From the NCBI GenBank assembly GCA_965214205.1, contig OZ243941.1, forward strand, positions 1,922,001 through 1,986,000: a stretch of 64,000 bases of DNA, in the 5' to 3' direction. The notes under the pieces were generated by a model that saw only the letters and a program-made list of their open reading frames with translations, had not been told where the DNA came from and did no database searches. Origin of the DNA: G963663315 sp965214205 (GTDB taxonomy: Bacteria; Pseudomonadota; Gammaproteobacteria; Arenicellales; Poriferihabitantaceae). Shown in pieces: positions 49,833 through 58,812 of this stretch. The number at the start of each line of letters is the position of its first letter. Position 1 is the stretch's first letter. Both the position numbers and the translations under genes were made by a program.

Positions 49833-51659
49833 TCAGTCCCGACTGACTTTCAGTACGGAAAGAAAAGCCTCCTGTGGGATTTCAACCGAGCCGATCTGCT
49901 TCATCCGCTTCTTCCCCGCCTTTTGTTTTTCCAGCAACTTTCTCTTGCGCGTCACGTCGCCACCATAGCATTTTGCGGTGACATTCTTTCTCAGGGCCTT
50001 TACGGTTTCCCGGGCGATGATGCGAGTACCGATCGACGCCTGGATCGCCACATCGAACATTTGCCTCGGAATCAGTCCGCGCAGGCGTTTGACCAGTTCG
50101 CGGGCGCGGTATTGGCTTTGGTCCCTGTGCACAAGAACCGCCAGCGGCCCCACTTTCTCGCTATTGATCAGGATATCCACTTTCACCATATCAGCGGGCC
50201 GACTGTCGACAAACTCATAATCCAGCGAACCGTAACCCCGGCTCACCGATTTCAGCCGATCAAAAAAGTCCATGACGATTTCGGTCAAGGGCATCTCGAA
50301 TTCGATCATCACCTGACGCCCGTGATATTGAATGTTTTTCTGTATTCCCCGTTTTTCTACACACAGCGTGATGACCGCGCCGACATAATCGTGCGGCGCC
50401 AGTATCCGGGCAATAATGAATGGTTCCCGCACTGTTTCAATAAAGGATGGATCCGGCAGATCAGCCGGATTGTCAATCAATATGGTTTCCCCGTTTTTTT
50501 TCAACACCTCATAAACCACGGTCGGCGCGGTGGTGATCAGATCCAGTCGATACTCCCGTTCGAGACGCTCCTGGACGATCTCCATGTGCAACATACCCAG
50601 GAAACCACATCGGAAACCAAATCCGAGCGCTTGTGAGGATTCCGGCTCGAAAGACAGGGAGGCATCATTCAGGCTGAGTTTGTTCAGGGCCACCCGGAAA
50701 GCCTCGAAATCGGCGCCGTTGACCGGATACAGTCCCGCGAACACGGTTGGCTGGACCTCCTTGAAACCCGGTAAGGGGGATTTCGCCGGCCGGTTGCCCA
50801 ACGTGATGGTATCGCCGACCCTGGCTGACCGGATTTCCTTCAGGCCGGCGGTCAGATAGCCAACATTACCGACACTTAGAGATTCAACATGAACCGGTTT
50901 CGGGGTGAACACCCCGATGTTTTCAACCTGGAACTCGCGTCCGGACGACATCATTCTGATCTTGTTTTTGCCGGTCGCCATCCGCCCCTGCATGATCCGT
51001 ATCAAGACCACCACGCCGAGATAATTGTCGAACCAGGAGTCGAGAATGAGGGCGCTGAGCGGAGCATCCACAGAACCCGCGGGAGGGGGCAGCGACAACA
51101 CAACCCGCTCGAGTATCTCCTCAACCCCCTGTCCGGTTTTCGCGCTGACCGACAAGGCGCCGCTGCTGTCGATGCCGATGACATCTTCAATTTCCTGAAT
51201 CACCCGGTCCGGCTCCGCAGATGGCAGGTCAATTTTATTGAGCACGGGAATGACTGTCAGCCCGAGATCAACCGCGGCGTAGCAGTTTGCCACGGTTTGC
51301 GCCTCCACGCCCTGAGCGGCATCCACCACCAGCAACGCCCCTTCGCAAGCGTTCAGCGAACGGGACACTTCATAGGAAAAATCAACATGGCCCGGAGTGT
51401 CGATCAGATTCAACTGATACCGATGACCATCACGGGCGATATAATCCAGGGTGACACTTTGCGCCTTTATGGTAATCCCCCGCTCTCGCTCCAGATCCAT
51501 AGAATCCAGCACCTGTTCCTTCATCTCACGTTTTTCCAGGCCGCCGCAAAACTGGATGAAACGGTCAGCCAGAGTCGACTTGCCGTGATCTACATGGGCG
51601 ATAATCGAAAAGTTCCGAATACGGGCGGGATCGTAATTATGGGAAATCGGTTCAGGCAT
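49833..51659 (-). CDS. lepA: Elongation factor 4 (LepA)
   Basis: Ribosome-associated GTPase that back-translocates or aids 30S biogenesis. The ATG at 51659 (608 residues, start MPEPISHNYDPARIRNFSIIAHVDHGKSTLADRF) fits the family; the frame extends 29 residues further to 51746 with no homology. G motifs: AHVDHGKS, DTPGHVDF, NKIDLPSA. The LepA-specific C-terminal domain ends with IGSVEIPQEAFLSVLK, preceded by a Lys/Arg-rich helix (VTAKCYGGDVTRKRKLLEKQ). Confidence 0.96.
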   Translation of the reverse strand: MPEPISHNYDPARIRNFSIIAHVDHGKSTLADRFIQFCGGLEKREMKEQVLDSMDLERERGITIKAQSVTLDYIARDGHRYQLNLIDTPGHVDFSYEVSRSLNACEGALLVVDAAQGVEAQTVANCYAAVDLGLTVIPVLNKIDLPSAEPDRVIQEIEDVIGIDSSGALSVSAKTGQGVEEILERVVLSLPPPAGSVDAPLSALILDSWFDNYLGVVVLIRIMQGRMATGKNKIRMMSSGREFQVENIGVFTPKPVHVESLSVGNVGYLTAGLKEIRSARVGDTITLGNRPAKSPLPGFKEVQPTVFAGLYPVNGADFEAFRVALNKLSLNDASLSFEPESSQALGFGFRCGFLGMLHMEIVQERLEREYRLDLITTAPTVVYEVLKKNGETILIDNPADLPDPSFIETVREPFIIARILAPHDYVGAVITLCVEKRGIQKNIQYHGRQVMIEFEMPLTEIVMDFFDRLKSVSRGYGSLDYEFVDSRPADMVKVDILINSEKVGPLAVLVHRDQSQYRARELVKRLRGLIPRQMFDVAIQASIGTRIIARETVKALRKNVTAKCYGGDVTRKRKLLEKQKAGKKRMKQIGSVEIPQEAFLSVLKVSRD

Positions 51660-51855
51660 CACTGCGTCACATTGATTCGGGTTGACAGGGTTTCGGGAAG
51701 TCTGGTCATCAGGTCGGGCGGATTGCCCGCGGATGAAACTTGTCATTCGTCAATCGAACCGGGTATTTTACCGTAGACCTCGGATAAAATATCAAATACC
51801 GGACGATTACCGTCCCGACTCCGATTAAACGACAAAATCCAGGAGAAACATTAAA

Positions 51856-52557
51856 GTGGAATCCCTGTCTGGCGCGACACTGGAAGCATTCTCACTGCTG
51901 TTGAGCGGTGACCGGGAGCTGTGGGAGATTATCGGGATCTCATTTCGCGTATCCGGTACCGCCATCGTGATTGCTTGTCCGTTTGCATTGTTCGTCGCCT
52001 TTGCCCTTGCCTATTTCACCTTCCCCGGACGACGGCTGATTATATCACTGTCCAACACTTTCCTCGCATTCCCCGCCGTCGTGGTTGGTCTGGTTCTATA
52101 CCTTCTGCTTTCAAGACAAGGGCCCCTCGGAGATTGGAAATTGCTGTTTACGCAAACGGCGATGGTACTGGCGCAAATCATCCTTTGTTTGCCGATACTG
52201 ATTTCAATGAGTCATTCAGCCTTTCAGGCGATTGATGTCAGAGCTTGGGAAACAGCTCGAACTATGGGATGTAAACCATTGGTATCATTTATTCTCGTTT
52301 CCAATGAAGCCAAGTTTGGATTGCTGGCCGCAATGCTCGCCGGGTTCGGGCGAATCATAGCGGAAGTGGGCGCCTCCATGATGGTCGGCGGCAACATCCT
52401 GCATCATACCCGCAACATTCCAACCGCGATCGCGCTTGAAACCACCAAAGGCAATTTTTCCCAGGGCATAGCGCTGGGCATCGTTCTGGTGGTACTGGCC
52501 TTTTTATTGAATTTGCTCCTGCATTATTTTCAGGGCCGGGGTAAACTGTCGATATGA
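51856..52557 (+). CDS. Tungstate-type ABC transporter permease (TupB-like)
   Basis: A 233-residue permease with about six hydrophobic segments and the family EAA-like loop in DVRAWETARTMGCKPLVSFILVSNEAKFGLLAAMLAGFGRIIAEVGASMMVGG. It most resembles the TupB group for tungstate, related to molybdate and sulfate permeases. The GTG at 51856 has GGAG upstream. It overlaps the ATPase gene by four bases, and the ATPase overlaps mobA. No periplasmic binding protein (TupA) is encoded beside it, so that subunit must be elsewhere or absent. Confidence 0.85.
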   Translation: MESLSGATLEAFSLLLSGDRELWEIIGISFRVSGTAIVIACPFALFVAFALAYFTFPGRRLIISLSNTFLAFPAVVVGLVLYLLLSRQGPLGDWKLLFTQTAMVLAQIILCLPILISMSHSAFQAIDVRAWETARTMGCKPLVSFILVSNEAKFGLLAAMLAGFGRIIAEVGASMMVGGNILHHTRNIPTAIALETTKGNFSQGIALGIVLVVLAFLLNLLLHYFQGRGKLSI

Positions 52558-53279
52558 TTGATCATCCAATAATACACTTCACGAAAATATCGAAAGCGTT
52601 TTCCCGCGCGAAAATCCTGACTGATGTCACGGTCACGATTCACGGCGGCCGAATTTACCTGCTGTCTGGCGAAAATGGGGCGGGCAAGACCACATTGCTG
52701 AAGATACTTTCCGGATTGCTCACTCCAGATCACGGCTTGGTGGATTTCGGATTTCACAGCAAGTCAATCAGGCAAGGCAGAAAGGAATTGTTGCGCTATC
52801 TCATGTACATGCACCAGACTCCTTATATGTTCGAGGGCAGTGTATCCAGAAATCTGTCTGTCGCCCTCAAACCTTTCCGGGCTTCAGGGCATGGGGAGCG
52901 GAATATCAACGACGCATTGCAATGGGCCATGCTGTCGAAACACAAATCGGCGCCGGCGAAATCCCTTTCCGGCGGCCAGCAGCAACGGGTCGCGCTGGCC
53001 CGCGCCTGGCTTCGACAATCCCCGTTCCTGTTGCTGGACGAACCGGTGGCCAATATGGACCTCCCCTCCGCGCTGCGGACGCTTGAGCTTTTGCAACGTC
53101 TGAAAGAAGCCGGCACAGGTATCGTGATCAGCAGCCACAATTTCCAGTTTTTTAACGAACATGTCGATCAGCGCCTGGTTTTATCGGATGGCAGATTAAC
53201 CAACGCTGAAGACCTTGACTACAGCGGGAATGTGACCCCCATTCACCGGGATAACAGTGTCAAATCAAATTCCGGCTGA
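52554..53279 (+). CDS. ABC transporter ATPase of the tungstate-type importer (TupC-like)
   Basis: A 241-residue ATPase with Walker A GENGAGKTTLLKILSG, signature KSLSGGQQQRVALARAWLRQSP, Walker B LLLDEPVANMD and switch VISSHNFQFF. No regulatory C-terminal domain (TOBE) is present, unlike ModC. The start ATG overlaps the permease stop, and the stop lies inside the mobA start region, implying translational coupling of all three genes. Confidence 0.9.
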   Translation: MIDHPIIHFTKISKAFSRAKILTDVTVTIHGGRIYLLSGENGAGKTTLLKILSGLLTPDHGLVDFGFHSKSIRQGRKELLRYLMYMHQTPYMFEGSVSRNLSVALKPFRASGHGERNINDALQWAMLSKHKSAPAKSLSGGQQQRVALARAWLRQSPFLLLDEPVANMDLPSALRTLELLQRLKEAGTGIVISSHNFQFFNEHVDQRLVLSDGRLTNAEDLDYSGNVTPIHRDNSVKSNSG

Positions 53280-53913
53280 GCGGCCGGATCATCTGACGGC
53301 GCTCATTCTGGCTGGTGGCCGGGCCAGGAGAATGCAGGGCCGGGACAAAGGCTTGCTGATGCTGGGCGATCAGACCATGATCGGACTGATCCTCACACAA
53401 TTAACGCCTCAATGTGAAAACATCCTGATCAATGCCAATCGGAATCTTCCCGAATATCGGCAATACGGCTATGCCGTGGTTCCGGATCAGCATCCGGATT
53501 TCCAGGGGCCGCTGGCGGGAATGTATTCAGGCCTGAGCCATATCACGACTGACTGGATGATTACGATACCGTGCGACGGACCGATTCTGGCGGCGGACTA
53601 TTGCCGGAGGATGATGGCGGCGGCGACCCAGGGAGACCGCAAAATCGCGGTAGCCCGGCTGCAGGACCGAATCCAGCCGGTATACGCGCTGCTTCACCGT
53701 TCCCTTACGGACAGCCTGGCTGCCTGCCTGCGCTCAGAGGAAAGAAAAATCGACCGCTGGTATCAACGGCATGGTTTTTGTACGGTCGATTTTTCCGACC
53801 ATCCGGACATGTTCGAAAACATCAACACCCCGGAACAATTACTCGCCGTTTCAGCCAGAATCCACGCCGGGGCCGGCGCAGACCGGGGAAAAAAGTCGCG
53901 AGATACCCTTTGA
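53257..53913 (+). CDS. mobA: Molybdenum cofactor guanylyltransferase MobA
   Basis: Attaches GMP to molybdopterin to form the MGD cofactor of DMSO-reductase-family enzymes, containing Mo or W. The nucleotidyltransferase motif LILAGGRARRMQGRDKGLLML and the DWMITIPCDGPIL metal site are present; 218 residues is a normal length. The start is a GTG at 53257 inside the end of the ABC ATPase gene. Together with the tungstate-type transporter this points to metal uptake linked with bis-MGD cofactor assembly. Confidence 0.92.
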   Translation: MSNQIPAERPDHLTALILAGGRARRMQGRDKGLLMLGDQTMIGLILTQLTPQCENILINANRNLPEYRQYGYAVVPDQHPDFQGPLAGMYSGLSHITTDWMITIPCDGPILAADYCRRMMAAATQGDRKIAVARLQDRIQPVYALLHRSLTDSLAACLRSEERKIDRWYQRHGFCTVDFSDHPDMFENINTPEQLLAVSARIHAGAGADRGKKSRDTL

Positions 53914-54033
53914 GTGACCGGAGCCGGAACCGTCACGCACAGCATGTGTATGCAACTGTGCATTCTCATCAGGCGATAGCGCCGCTCCCAATCCAGTGAA
54001 AGCGTGACCTCCTCTCCCACCGCCGGCAGACTG

Positions 54034-54984
54034 TTACACGGACTGGGAAATTCTCGTTCTCACCATCTCCGCCACCTCGACCGCGATCAGGCCGTCTTCG
54101 CCGCTGACCAGAGGGCGTCGATCATGGTTGACACAATCAATGAAGTGAGCCAACTCGACATTCAGGGGTTGTTGGGGAGAGACCGGAATATCACGGCGCA
54201 CCAGTTCCGGGAAGCTACTGCCTTTCTTTTTCCTTCCCGTCCTGACTTCGGATAACTGCTGGGTCAGAAAATTCAATCCCAGATAGCGATCCTCGGAAAA
54301 CATCCGAATCCGGCGAAATCGCTGAGTCGATACCCGGCTGGAAGTGACATTGGCAACCGCTCCGTTTTCAAATTCCAGACGCGCGTTGGCGATATCGACA
54401 TGATCGGTCACAACCGGCGTGCCGGTGGCTGAAACGGATTTCAATCCCGACTGGATCAACGACAACACAATATCAATATCGTGGATCATCAGGTCGGTAA
54501 CCACATCGACATCGGTTGCGCGTTCACTGAATTCCCCCAGCCGATGGACTTCGATAAACCGGGGTTGTTGCGCCAGTTCCGCTATTTTCATGACCCCTGC
54601 GTTGAAGCGCTCCAGATGGCCGATCTGCAATATACCCCCGGACGCTTCCGCCATCCGGACAATCCGGGCGCTTTCCTCCACAGTCGGAGCGACCGGCTTT
54701 TCGAGCAGGGTATGGATGCCGGCTTCGAGGAAAGGACGCGCGACCGGCAAGTGGGCGCTGGTCGGAACTACAATGCTGACCGCGTCAATCCGCCCCAGAA
54801 CCTCCGCAGCGTCAGTCAACGCCTGACAGTCACAATCCTGCGCGACAGACCGTGCCACGGTCGCATCGGTATCCACCACCGCAATGAGGTCTACATGATC
54901 CATTCCCTGATAAATTCTGGCATGGATTCGACCCAGATACCCTACTCCGATCACCGCGACCCTGATCTTCCTGTTAGTATTCAA
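54034..54984 (-). CDS. Gfo/Idh/MocA-family NAD(P)-dependent oxidoreductase
   Basis: A 316-residue two-domain dehydrogenase: the N-terminal Rossmann motif VAVIGVGYLGRIHARIYQG, the EKPVAPT motif with catalytic-type Lys, and a C-terminal beta-sheet domain beginning around residue 125. HDIDIVLSL resembles the conserved His/Asp site. Members oxidise sugars, inositols and N-acetyl-hexosamine derivatives; a UDP-GlcNAc 3-dehydrogenase role near lipid A genes is known for relatives, but no such genes are nearby. It stands alone on its strand between mobA and an SDR gene. Substrate unknown. Confidence 0.85.
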   Translation of the reverse strand: MNTNRKIRVAVIGVGYLGRIHARIYQGMDHVDLIAVVDTDATVARSVAQDCDCQALTDAAEVLGRIDAVSIVVPTSAHLPVARPFLEAGIHTLLEKPVAPTVEESARIVRMAEASGGILQIGHLERFNAGVMKIAELAQQPRFIEVHRLGEFSERATDVDVVTDLMIHDIDIVLSLIQSGLKSVSATGTPVVTDHVDIANARLEFENGAVANVTSSRVSTQRFRRIRMFSEDRYLGLNFLTQQLSEVRTGRKKKGSSFPELVRRDIPVSPQQPLNVELAHFIDCVNHDRRPLVSGEDGLIAVEVAEMVRTRISQSV

Positions 54985-55046
54985 TTTGACAGTTCAGTTA
55001 TATATGGTAGAAATAGCGGGAATGCCTGATTTTACGCAGAAAACAA

Positions 55047-55874
55047 ATGAATAAAAACAATCCGGTTCTGATTACCGGCTGTTCGACCGGCATTGGCCGT
55101 TGTCTGGCTTTGGGCTTGCAGGCCCGGGGCTACCATGTCATAGCCAGTTGCCGCAACCCGGATGACCTGCCTGATCTGGCTGAATCCGGACTGGACGCGG
55201 TTATACTCGACCTGGATGATTCCGACTCCATCGAAAGCGGCCTCGCCAGGACCCTCGAACTGACGGACGGCAAGCTGTTCGGATTAATCAATAACGGCGC
55301 TTATGGACAACCAGGCGCGGTTGAGGACCTGACCCGGACCAGTTTGCGGGACCAGTTTGAAACCAATGTTTTCGGGACCCAGGAACTCACCAACCGAGTA
55401 ATCCCGGTCATGCGACGGGAGAATACCGGCAGAATCATACAGATCAGCTCGATCCTCGGCTTTGTCTGCCTGAAATACCGCGGCGCCTACAATGCCAGCA
55501 AGTATGCCCTGGAAGGATTGACCGACACCATGCGCCTGGAACTGGCCGGATCCGGGATCGAATTGAGCTTGATTGAACCCGGTCCGATCACCAGTGAATT
55601 CAGGGTCAATTCCCTGCAAAAGTTTATCGAACACATTGATCGAAGCCGCAGCGCCTACCAGGCAGAATACCAGGAACTCGAAAAACGCCTGAAGAGCGAC
55701 CAGCCGACCCGTTACACGCTGCCGCCCGAAGCGGTGTTGGAAGCCACCATCCAGGCGCTGGAAAGCCGCCGTCCCAGAATCCGCTATCGGGTAACGACAC
55801 CGACGAAAGTACTGGCGGTACTGAAACGTATCCTGACCGACCGGATGCTGGACAACTACCTGCTCAAACGCTGA
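55047..55874 (+). CDS. Short-chain dehydrogenase/reductase
   Basis: A 275-residue classical SDR. The cofactor motif is LITGCSTGIGRCLALGL, the structural motif is LINNGAYG, the catalytic Ser is in IIQISSILGF and the Tyr-Lys pair is YNASKYALEG. The C-terminal extension (HIDRSRSAYQAEYQELEKRLKS) is typical of the group related to 17-beta-hydroxysteroid or retinol dehydrogenases. NADP preference is likely from the basic residue after the motif. Substrate is unknown. It is divergent from the Gfo/Idh-type gene. Confidence 0.87.
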   Translation: MNKNNPVLITGCSTGIGRCLALGLQARGYHVIASCRNPDDLPDLAESGLDAVILDLDDSDSIESGLARTLELTDGKLFGLINNGAYGQPGAVEDLTRTSLRDQFETNVFGTQELTNRVIPVMRRENTGRIIQISSILGFVCLKYRGAYNASKYALEGLTDTMRLELAGSGIELSLIEPGPITSEFRVNSLQKFIEHIDRSRSAYQAEYQELEKRLKSDQPTRYTLPPEAVLEATIQALESRRPRIRYRVTTPTKVLAVLKRILTDRMLDNYLLKR

Positions 55875-55900
55875 TCAGCCGGATCTGTTTCCGTTCCCGG

Positions 55901-56386
55901 TTACAGCAACGCCATGATGGTTTCGGCGTCACTCACTTCAAGCTCCGGGCCGGATGACTCGACATTCAAATGAGTGACCACCCCGTCTTCAGCAATCAGC
56001 GCATAGCGTTGCGAGCGAATACCGAAGTTGCGTGCAGTGAGATCCAGTTCAAGACCCAGCGCTTCCGTAAACGACCCACTTCCATCCGCCAGCATCAAAA
56101 TGTGGTCCTCGACGTTTTGCGACTTACCCCACGCGTCCATCACAAAGACATCATTCATAGACAAACAGGCGACCGTATCCACGCCTTTCGCCTTGATCGC
56201 GTCGTGGTGAACCACATACCCCGGCAAGTGGGCCGCGTTGCAGGTCGGCGTAAACGCGCCAGGCAGCGCGAACAGAACCACTTTTTTCTCGGCGAATATC
56301 TCATCGGTCGTGATGTCTTTCGGCCCGTCGGCGGTCATCGTGGAAAGTGATATATTGGGAATCCGATCCCCGATTTTTATGGTCAT
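55901..56386 (-). CDS. Peroxiredoxin (Prx5/AhpE-type redoxin)
   Basis: A 161-residue thiol peroxidase that reduces H2O2 and organic peroxides. The peroxidatic cysteine is in PGAFTPTCNAAHLPGY, and the family stretch CLSMNDVFVMDAWGK follows. The Prx5-type C-terminus ends with ESSGPELEVSDAETIMALL. It has no fused glutaredoxin domain, unlike some bacterial Prx5 proteins. It is divergent from the DddP-like gene; their starts are separated by 275 bases that contain the promoter and operator for the latter. Confidence 0.92.
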   Translation of the reverse strand: MTIKIGDRIPNISLSTMTADGPKDITTDEIFAEKKVVLFALPGAFTPTCNAAHLPGYVVHHDAIKAKGVDTVACLSMNDVFVMDAWGKSQNVEDHILMLADGSGSFTEALGLELDLTARNFGIRSQRYALIAEDGVVTHLNVESSGPELEVSDAETIMALL

Positions 56387-56552
56387 GGAAAACGCCTCAT
56401 CTGATTGTGAATAAATAATCTTCGCGTGGTATGCGACTTCCGGGGATTATACACATCATCATCCATTTTTCCCTGCCCCGTACAGAAAAGTCCTTTCTGC
56501 CAATCGCGAGCCGCCTGTTGATGTTCTCGACGGCTCAAATCAGGTTTTGCTT

Positions 56553-56582
56553 TTGGATGTATCTGGACAAAACCTATACAAT
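56553..56582 (+). promoter_or_regulatory. Promoter of the DddP-like gene
   Basis: TTGGAT at 56553-56558 and TACAAT at 56577-56582 with an 18-base spacer resemble a sigma-70 promoter. The large palindrome at 56583-56609 begins directly after the -10 box, so a bound repressor would cover the transcription start. Confidence 0.5.
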
Positions 56583-56609
56583 ATATGTGGTGCAAATTGC
56601 ACTACATAT
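56583..56609 (+). promoter_or_regulatory. 27-bp palindromic operator upstream of the DddP-like gene
   Basis: ATATGTGGTGCAA at 56583-56595, a central A at 56596, and TTGCACTACATAT at 56597-56609 form a dyad with 12 of 13 base pairs matched; the only mismatch pairs 56589 with 56603. The core GTGCAA-A-TTGCAC is perfect. It lies about 50 bases before the ATG at 56662. The length and position fit a dimeric repressor of the GntR, TetR or LacI kind. No regulator gene is adjacent. Confidence 0.7.
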
Positions 56610-56661
56610 CAAGGACGGGACTTCTACACGCAACACGAATTTACACAACCACCAAAGCGCG

Positions 56662-57861
56662 ATGGTAGAGATGATAGATAAAGAGACACAGCAGAAAATA
56701 CAAGCTCATCGCCTCCAGCAAATTCGGCTACGGCTACGGCAACATGACTGTGCCGGAGTTGTGCTTTTTGATCCGGTCAACATCCGCTATGCGACCGGGA
56801 GCCGCAATATGCAGGTCTGGACCATGCATAATTTCTGCCGATATGCGCTCATTCTGGAATCTGGCGGGGTTATTCTGTTTGATCTGCCGAGCTCCATGCA
56901 CTTGGCACAGAACCTGAATCACCTATCAGAGCGCAGACCCGCCATCTCCACCGACTATATGATTGTGGGAGAACGCTCCGATGAAATGGCGGCCAGATGG
57001 ACCGCCGAGTTGAAATCAGTATTACACGAATCCGGTATACAGCGAGAGAATATCGCCATTGACCGGGCTGATTTACCGTTGTGCCTGGCCTGCCAGAAAG
57101 CGGGTATACGGTTAAAAGACGGCAAGCCGGTCATGGAAAGAGCAAGAGCGATCAAATCCGTTGAGGAAATAAAGGCGCTCAAATGGTCGCTGAGTACCTG
57201 CGAGGACAGCGTTCGTGATCTGAGGAACCGGCTTGAACCCGGAATGACAGAATCAGAGGCGCTGGCGCTTCTGATTAAAGGTTGCGTGGAGCGAGGTGGA
57301 GAATACCCCGAGACTCGACTGCTCACCAGTGGCCCAAGAACCAACCCCTGGTTCCAGGAAACATCGAGCCGTGTCATCAACAACGGAGACCTGATCGCAT
57401 TCGATACCGACATGATCGGCCCGTTGGGCTTTTATAATGACATCTCCAGAAGCTGGGTAGTGGGTGATAAAAAACCGACCGACAAACAGAGAAAAGCGTA
57501 TGAAATCGCGCATGCGCAACTACAGCACAATACCGCCCTGCTCACCCCCGGAATGGGATTCCTGGAATACTCGGACAAGGCGTATCAGCTACCTGATAAC
57601 TGTCTGCCCAACCGCTATGCAGATGTCGCTCACGGTTGCGGCCTAGGCGTGGAGTACCCCCTGATCTGGTATCGGGAGGACGAGCAATGGGGCGCTTATG
57701 ATGGCGTATTTGAAGAGAATATGGTGGTCTGCATCGAATGTTATGTCGGAGAGACTGGAGGGCGAGAAGGAGTCAAGCTGGAACAGCCGATCTGGATCAA
57801 GGCGGACGGCCCGAAGTTGTTGTCCGACCTGCCCCTGGAAGCGACCTGCCCTGCGGGATAA
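56662..57861 (+). CDS. DddP-like M24 metalloprotein lacking the catalytic aspartate
   Basis: A 399-residue creatinase/prolidase-fold protein. It resembles the DMSP lyase DddP of marine roseobacters (for example FDPVNIRYATGSRNMQVW and RGGEYPETRLLTSGPRTNPWFQE). All six metal ligands are present with the spacing recalled for DddP: Asp248, Asp250, Asp260, His324, Glu359, Glu374. The DddP catalytic base, Asp377, six residues after the metal His, is Val330 here (HGCGLGVEYPL). It may therefore be an inactive or altered relative that acts on another substrate, or an M24 hydrolase. The ATG at 56662 is used; 56671 is also possible, and the frame upstream to 56431 has no homology. A promoter with an operator precedes it and an AEC transporter gene lies convergently downstream. 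Confidence 0.85.
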   Translation: MVEMIDKETQQKIQAHRLQQIRLRLRQHDCAGVVLFDPVNIRYATGSRNMQVWTMHNFCRYALILESGGVILFDLPSSMHLAQNLNHLSERRPAISTDYMIVGERSDEMAARWTAELKSVLHESGIQRENIAIDRADLPLCLACQKAGIRLKDGKPVMERARAIKSVEEIKALKWSLSTCEDSVRDLRNRLEPGMTESEALALLIKGCVERGGEYPETRLLTSGPRTNPWFQETSSRVINNGDLIAFDTDMIGPLGFYNDISRSWVVGDKKPTDKQRKAYEIAHAQLQHNTALLTPGMGFLEYSDKAYQLPDNCLPNRYADVAHGCGLGVEYPLIWYREDEQWGAYDGVFEENMVVCIECYVGETGGREGVKLEQPIWIKADGPKLLSDLPLEATCPAG

Positions 57862-57914
57862 CGCAACACGACAAGCGCCGGTCAATCAAACAGGCGCCGG
57901 GAACTCTGTAACCG

Positions 57915-58781
57915 TCACAACAACCACCAAAGCACAACCGACAGTATGCCAACGGACATCGTGTTTGAAATCAGGACAATGGATGCCACCACTTCCGGCT
58001 GCTGGTTGTATTGTTCCGAAAACAGGAAATTCAGAACCGCGGGCGGTAACGCCGAAAAAAGGACCAGAATCCCTATCTGAAATGCGGTCAGGGGCAATAT
58101 CCAGACCGCGATAGCCGCGAACAGAAGCCCCGACAACGGGCAGACCAGACCGGACACGACTCCGATCTTCCAGTGTTCCATCTGCGTCCTTCGCATACGA
58201 ACGCCCAGGGAAAAAAGCATCAGCGGAATCCCGACCTGACCGAGCATGGTGATCGGGAACTGGATAACCTCAGGAAGTCTGGTCTCCGTAAAATTGAACA
58301 CGAGCGCCAGTATGGTCGCGATATTGACCGCGTTGCCAAGCAGGCTCTTCCACGACACCGCTCCTCCGAAAAGATAAACGCCAAACGTGAAATGCCCCAG
58401 ATTGCTGACCAGAAACAATATGATCGCGGCTTCCAGTCCCTGCTCGCCAAACGCCAGGACGGCCACCGGCAGCCCCAGATTCCCGCAGTTATTGAACATC
58501 ATACTCGTCACGAACGCGCGGTTGGGATATTTCAGAATCCGTCCTATCGGCCAGGCGATCAGGCCCGACCCGACAATAACCAGGATGCCGCCGACAATCA
58601 GCCAGCGGTAAGTGATAATAGCGAACTCCCCGCCCGCCACGACGTCAAATATCAACGCTGGCAAAAACACTCGTAAAACAAGCCCGTTCGCCACTCCCAT
58701 ATCGGGCTCGAACTTGTAAGCATACAGGAATCCGAGCAATACGATGATAACTACAGGGAACAGGATCGAGATAATTTCCAA
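57915..58781 (-). CDS. AEC-family transporter (auxin efflux carrier-like permease)
   Basis: A 288-residue membrane protein with about ten hydrophobic segments in two inverted halves, each with the broken-helix motif: SMMFNNCGNLGLPVAVLAFG in the first and ALPPAVLNFLFSEQYNQQPEVVASIVLISNTMSVGILSVV in the second, characteristic of AEC carriers. Bacterial members transport malonate, malate or other small organic anions. It is convergent with the DddP-like gene, so co-regulation is not implied. Substrate unknown. Confidence 0.85.
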   Translation of the reverse strand: MEIISILFPVVIIVLLGFLYAYKFEPDMGVANGLVLRVFLPALIFDVVAGGEFAIITYRWLIVGGILVIVGSGLIAWPIGRILKYPNRAFVTSMMFNNCGNLGLPVAVLAFGEQGLEAAIILFLVSNLGHFTFGVYLFGGAVSWKSLLGNAVNIATILALVFNFTETRLPEVIQFPITMLGQVGIPLMLFSLGVRMRRTQMEHWKIGVVSGLVCPLSGLLFAAIAVWILPLTAFQIGILVLFSALPPAVLNFLFSEQYNQQPEVVASIVLISNTMSVGILSVVLWWLL

Positions 58782-58812
58782 CAGGGTCTCCGGGCGCGGG
58801 TCTGGGTCTGAC

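Noticed and set aside
56662..57861. Direct naming of the M24 protein as DMSP lyase dddP
   Set aside because: The residue corresponding to catalytic Asp377 is Val, so the activity cannot be claimed from similarity.
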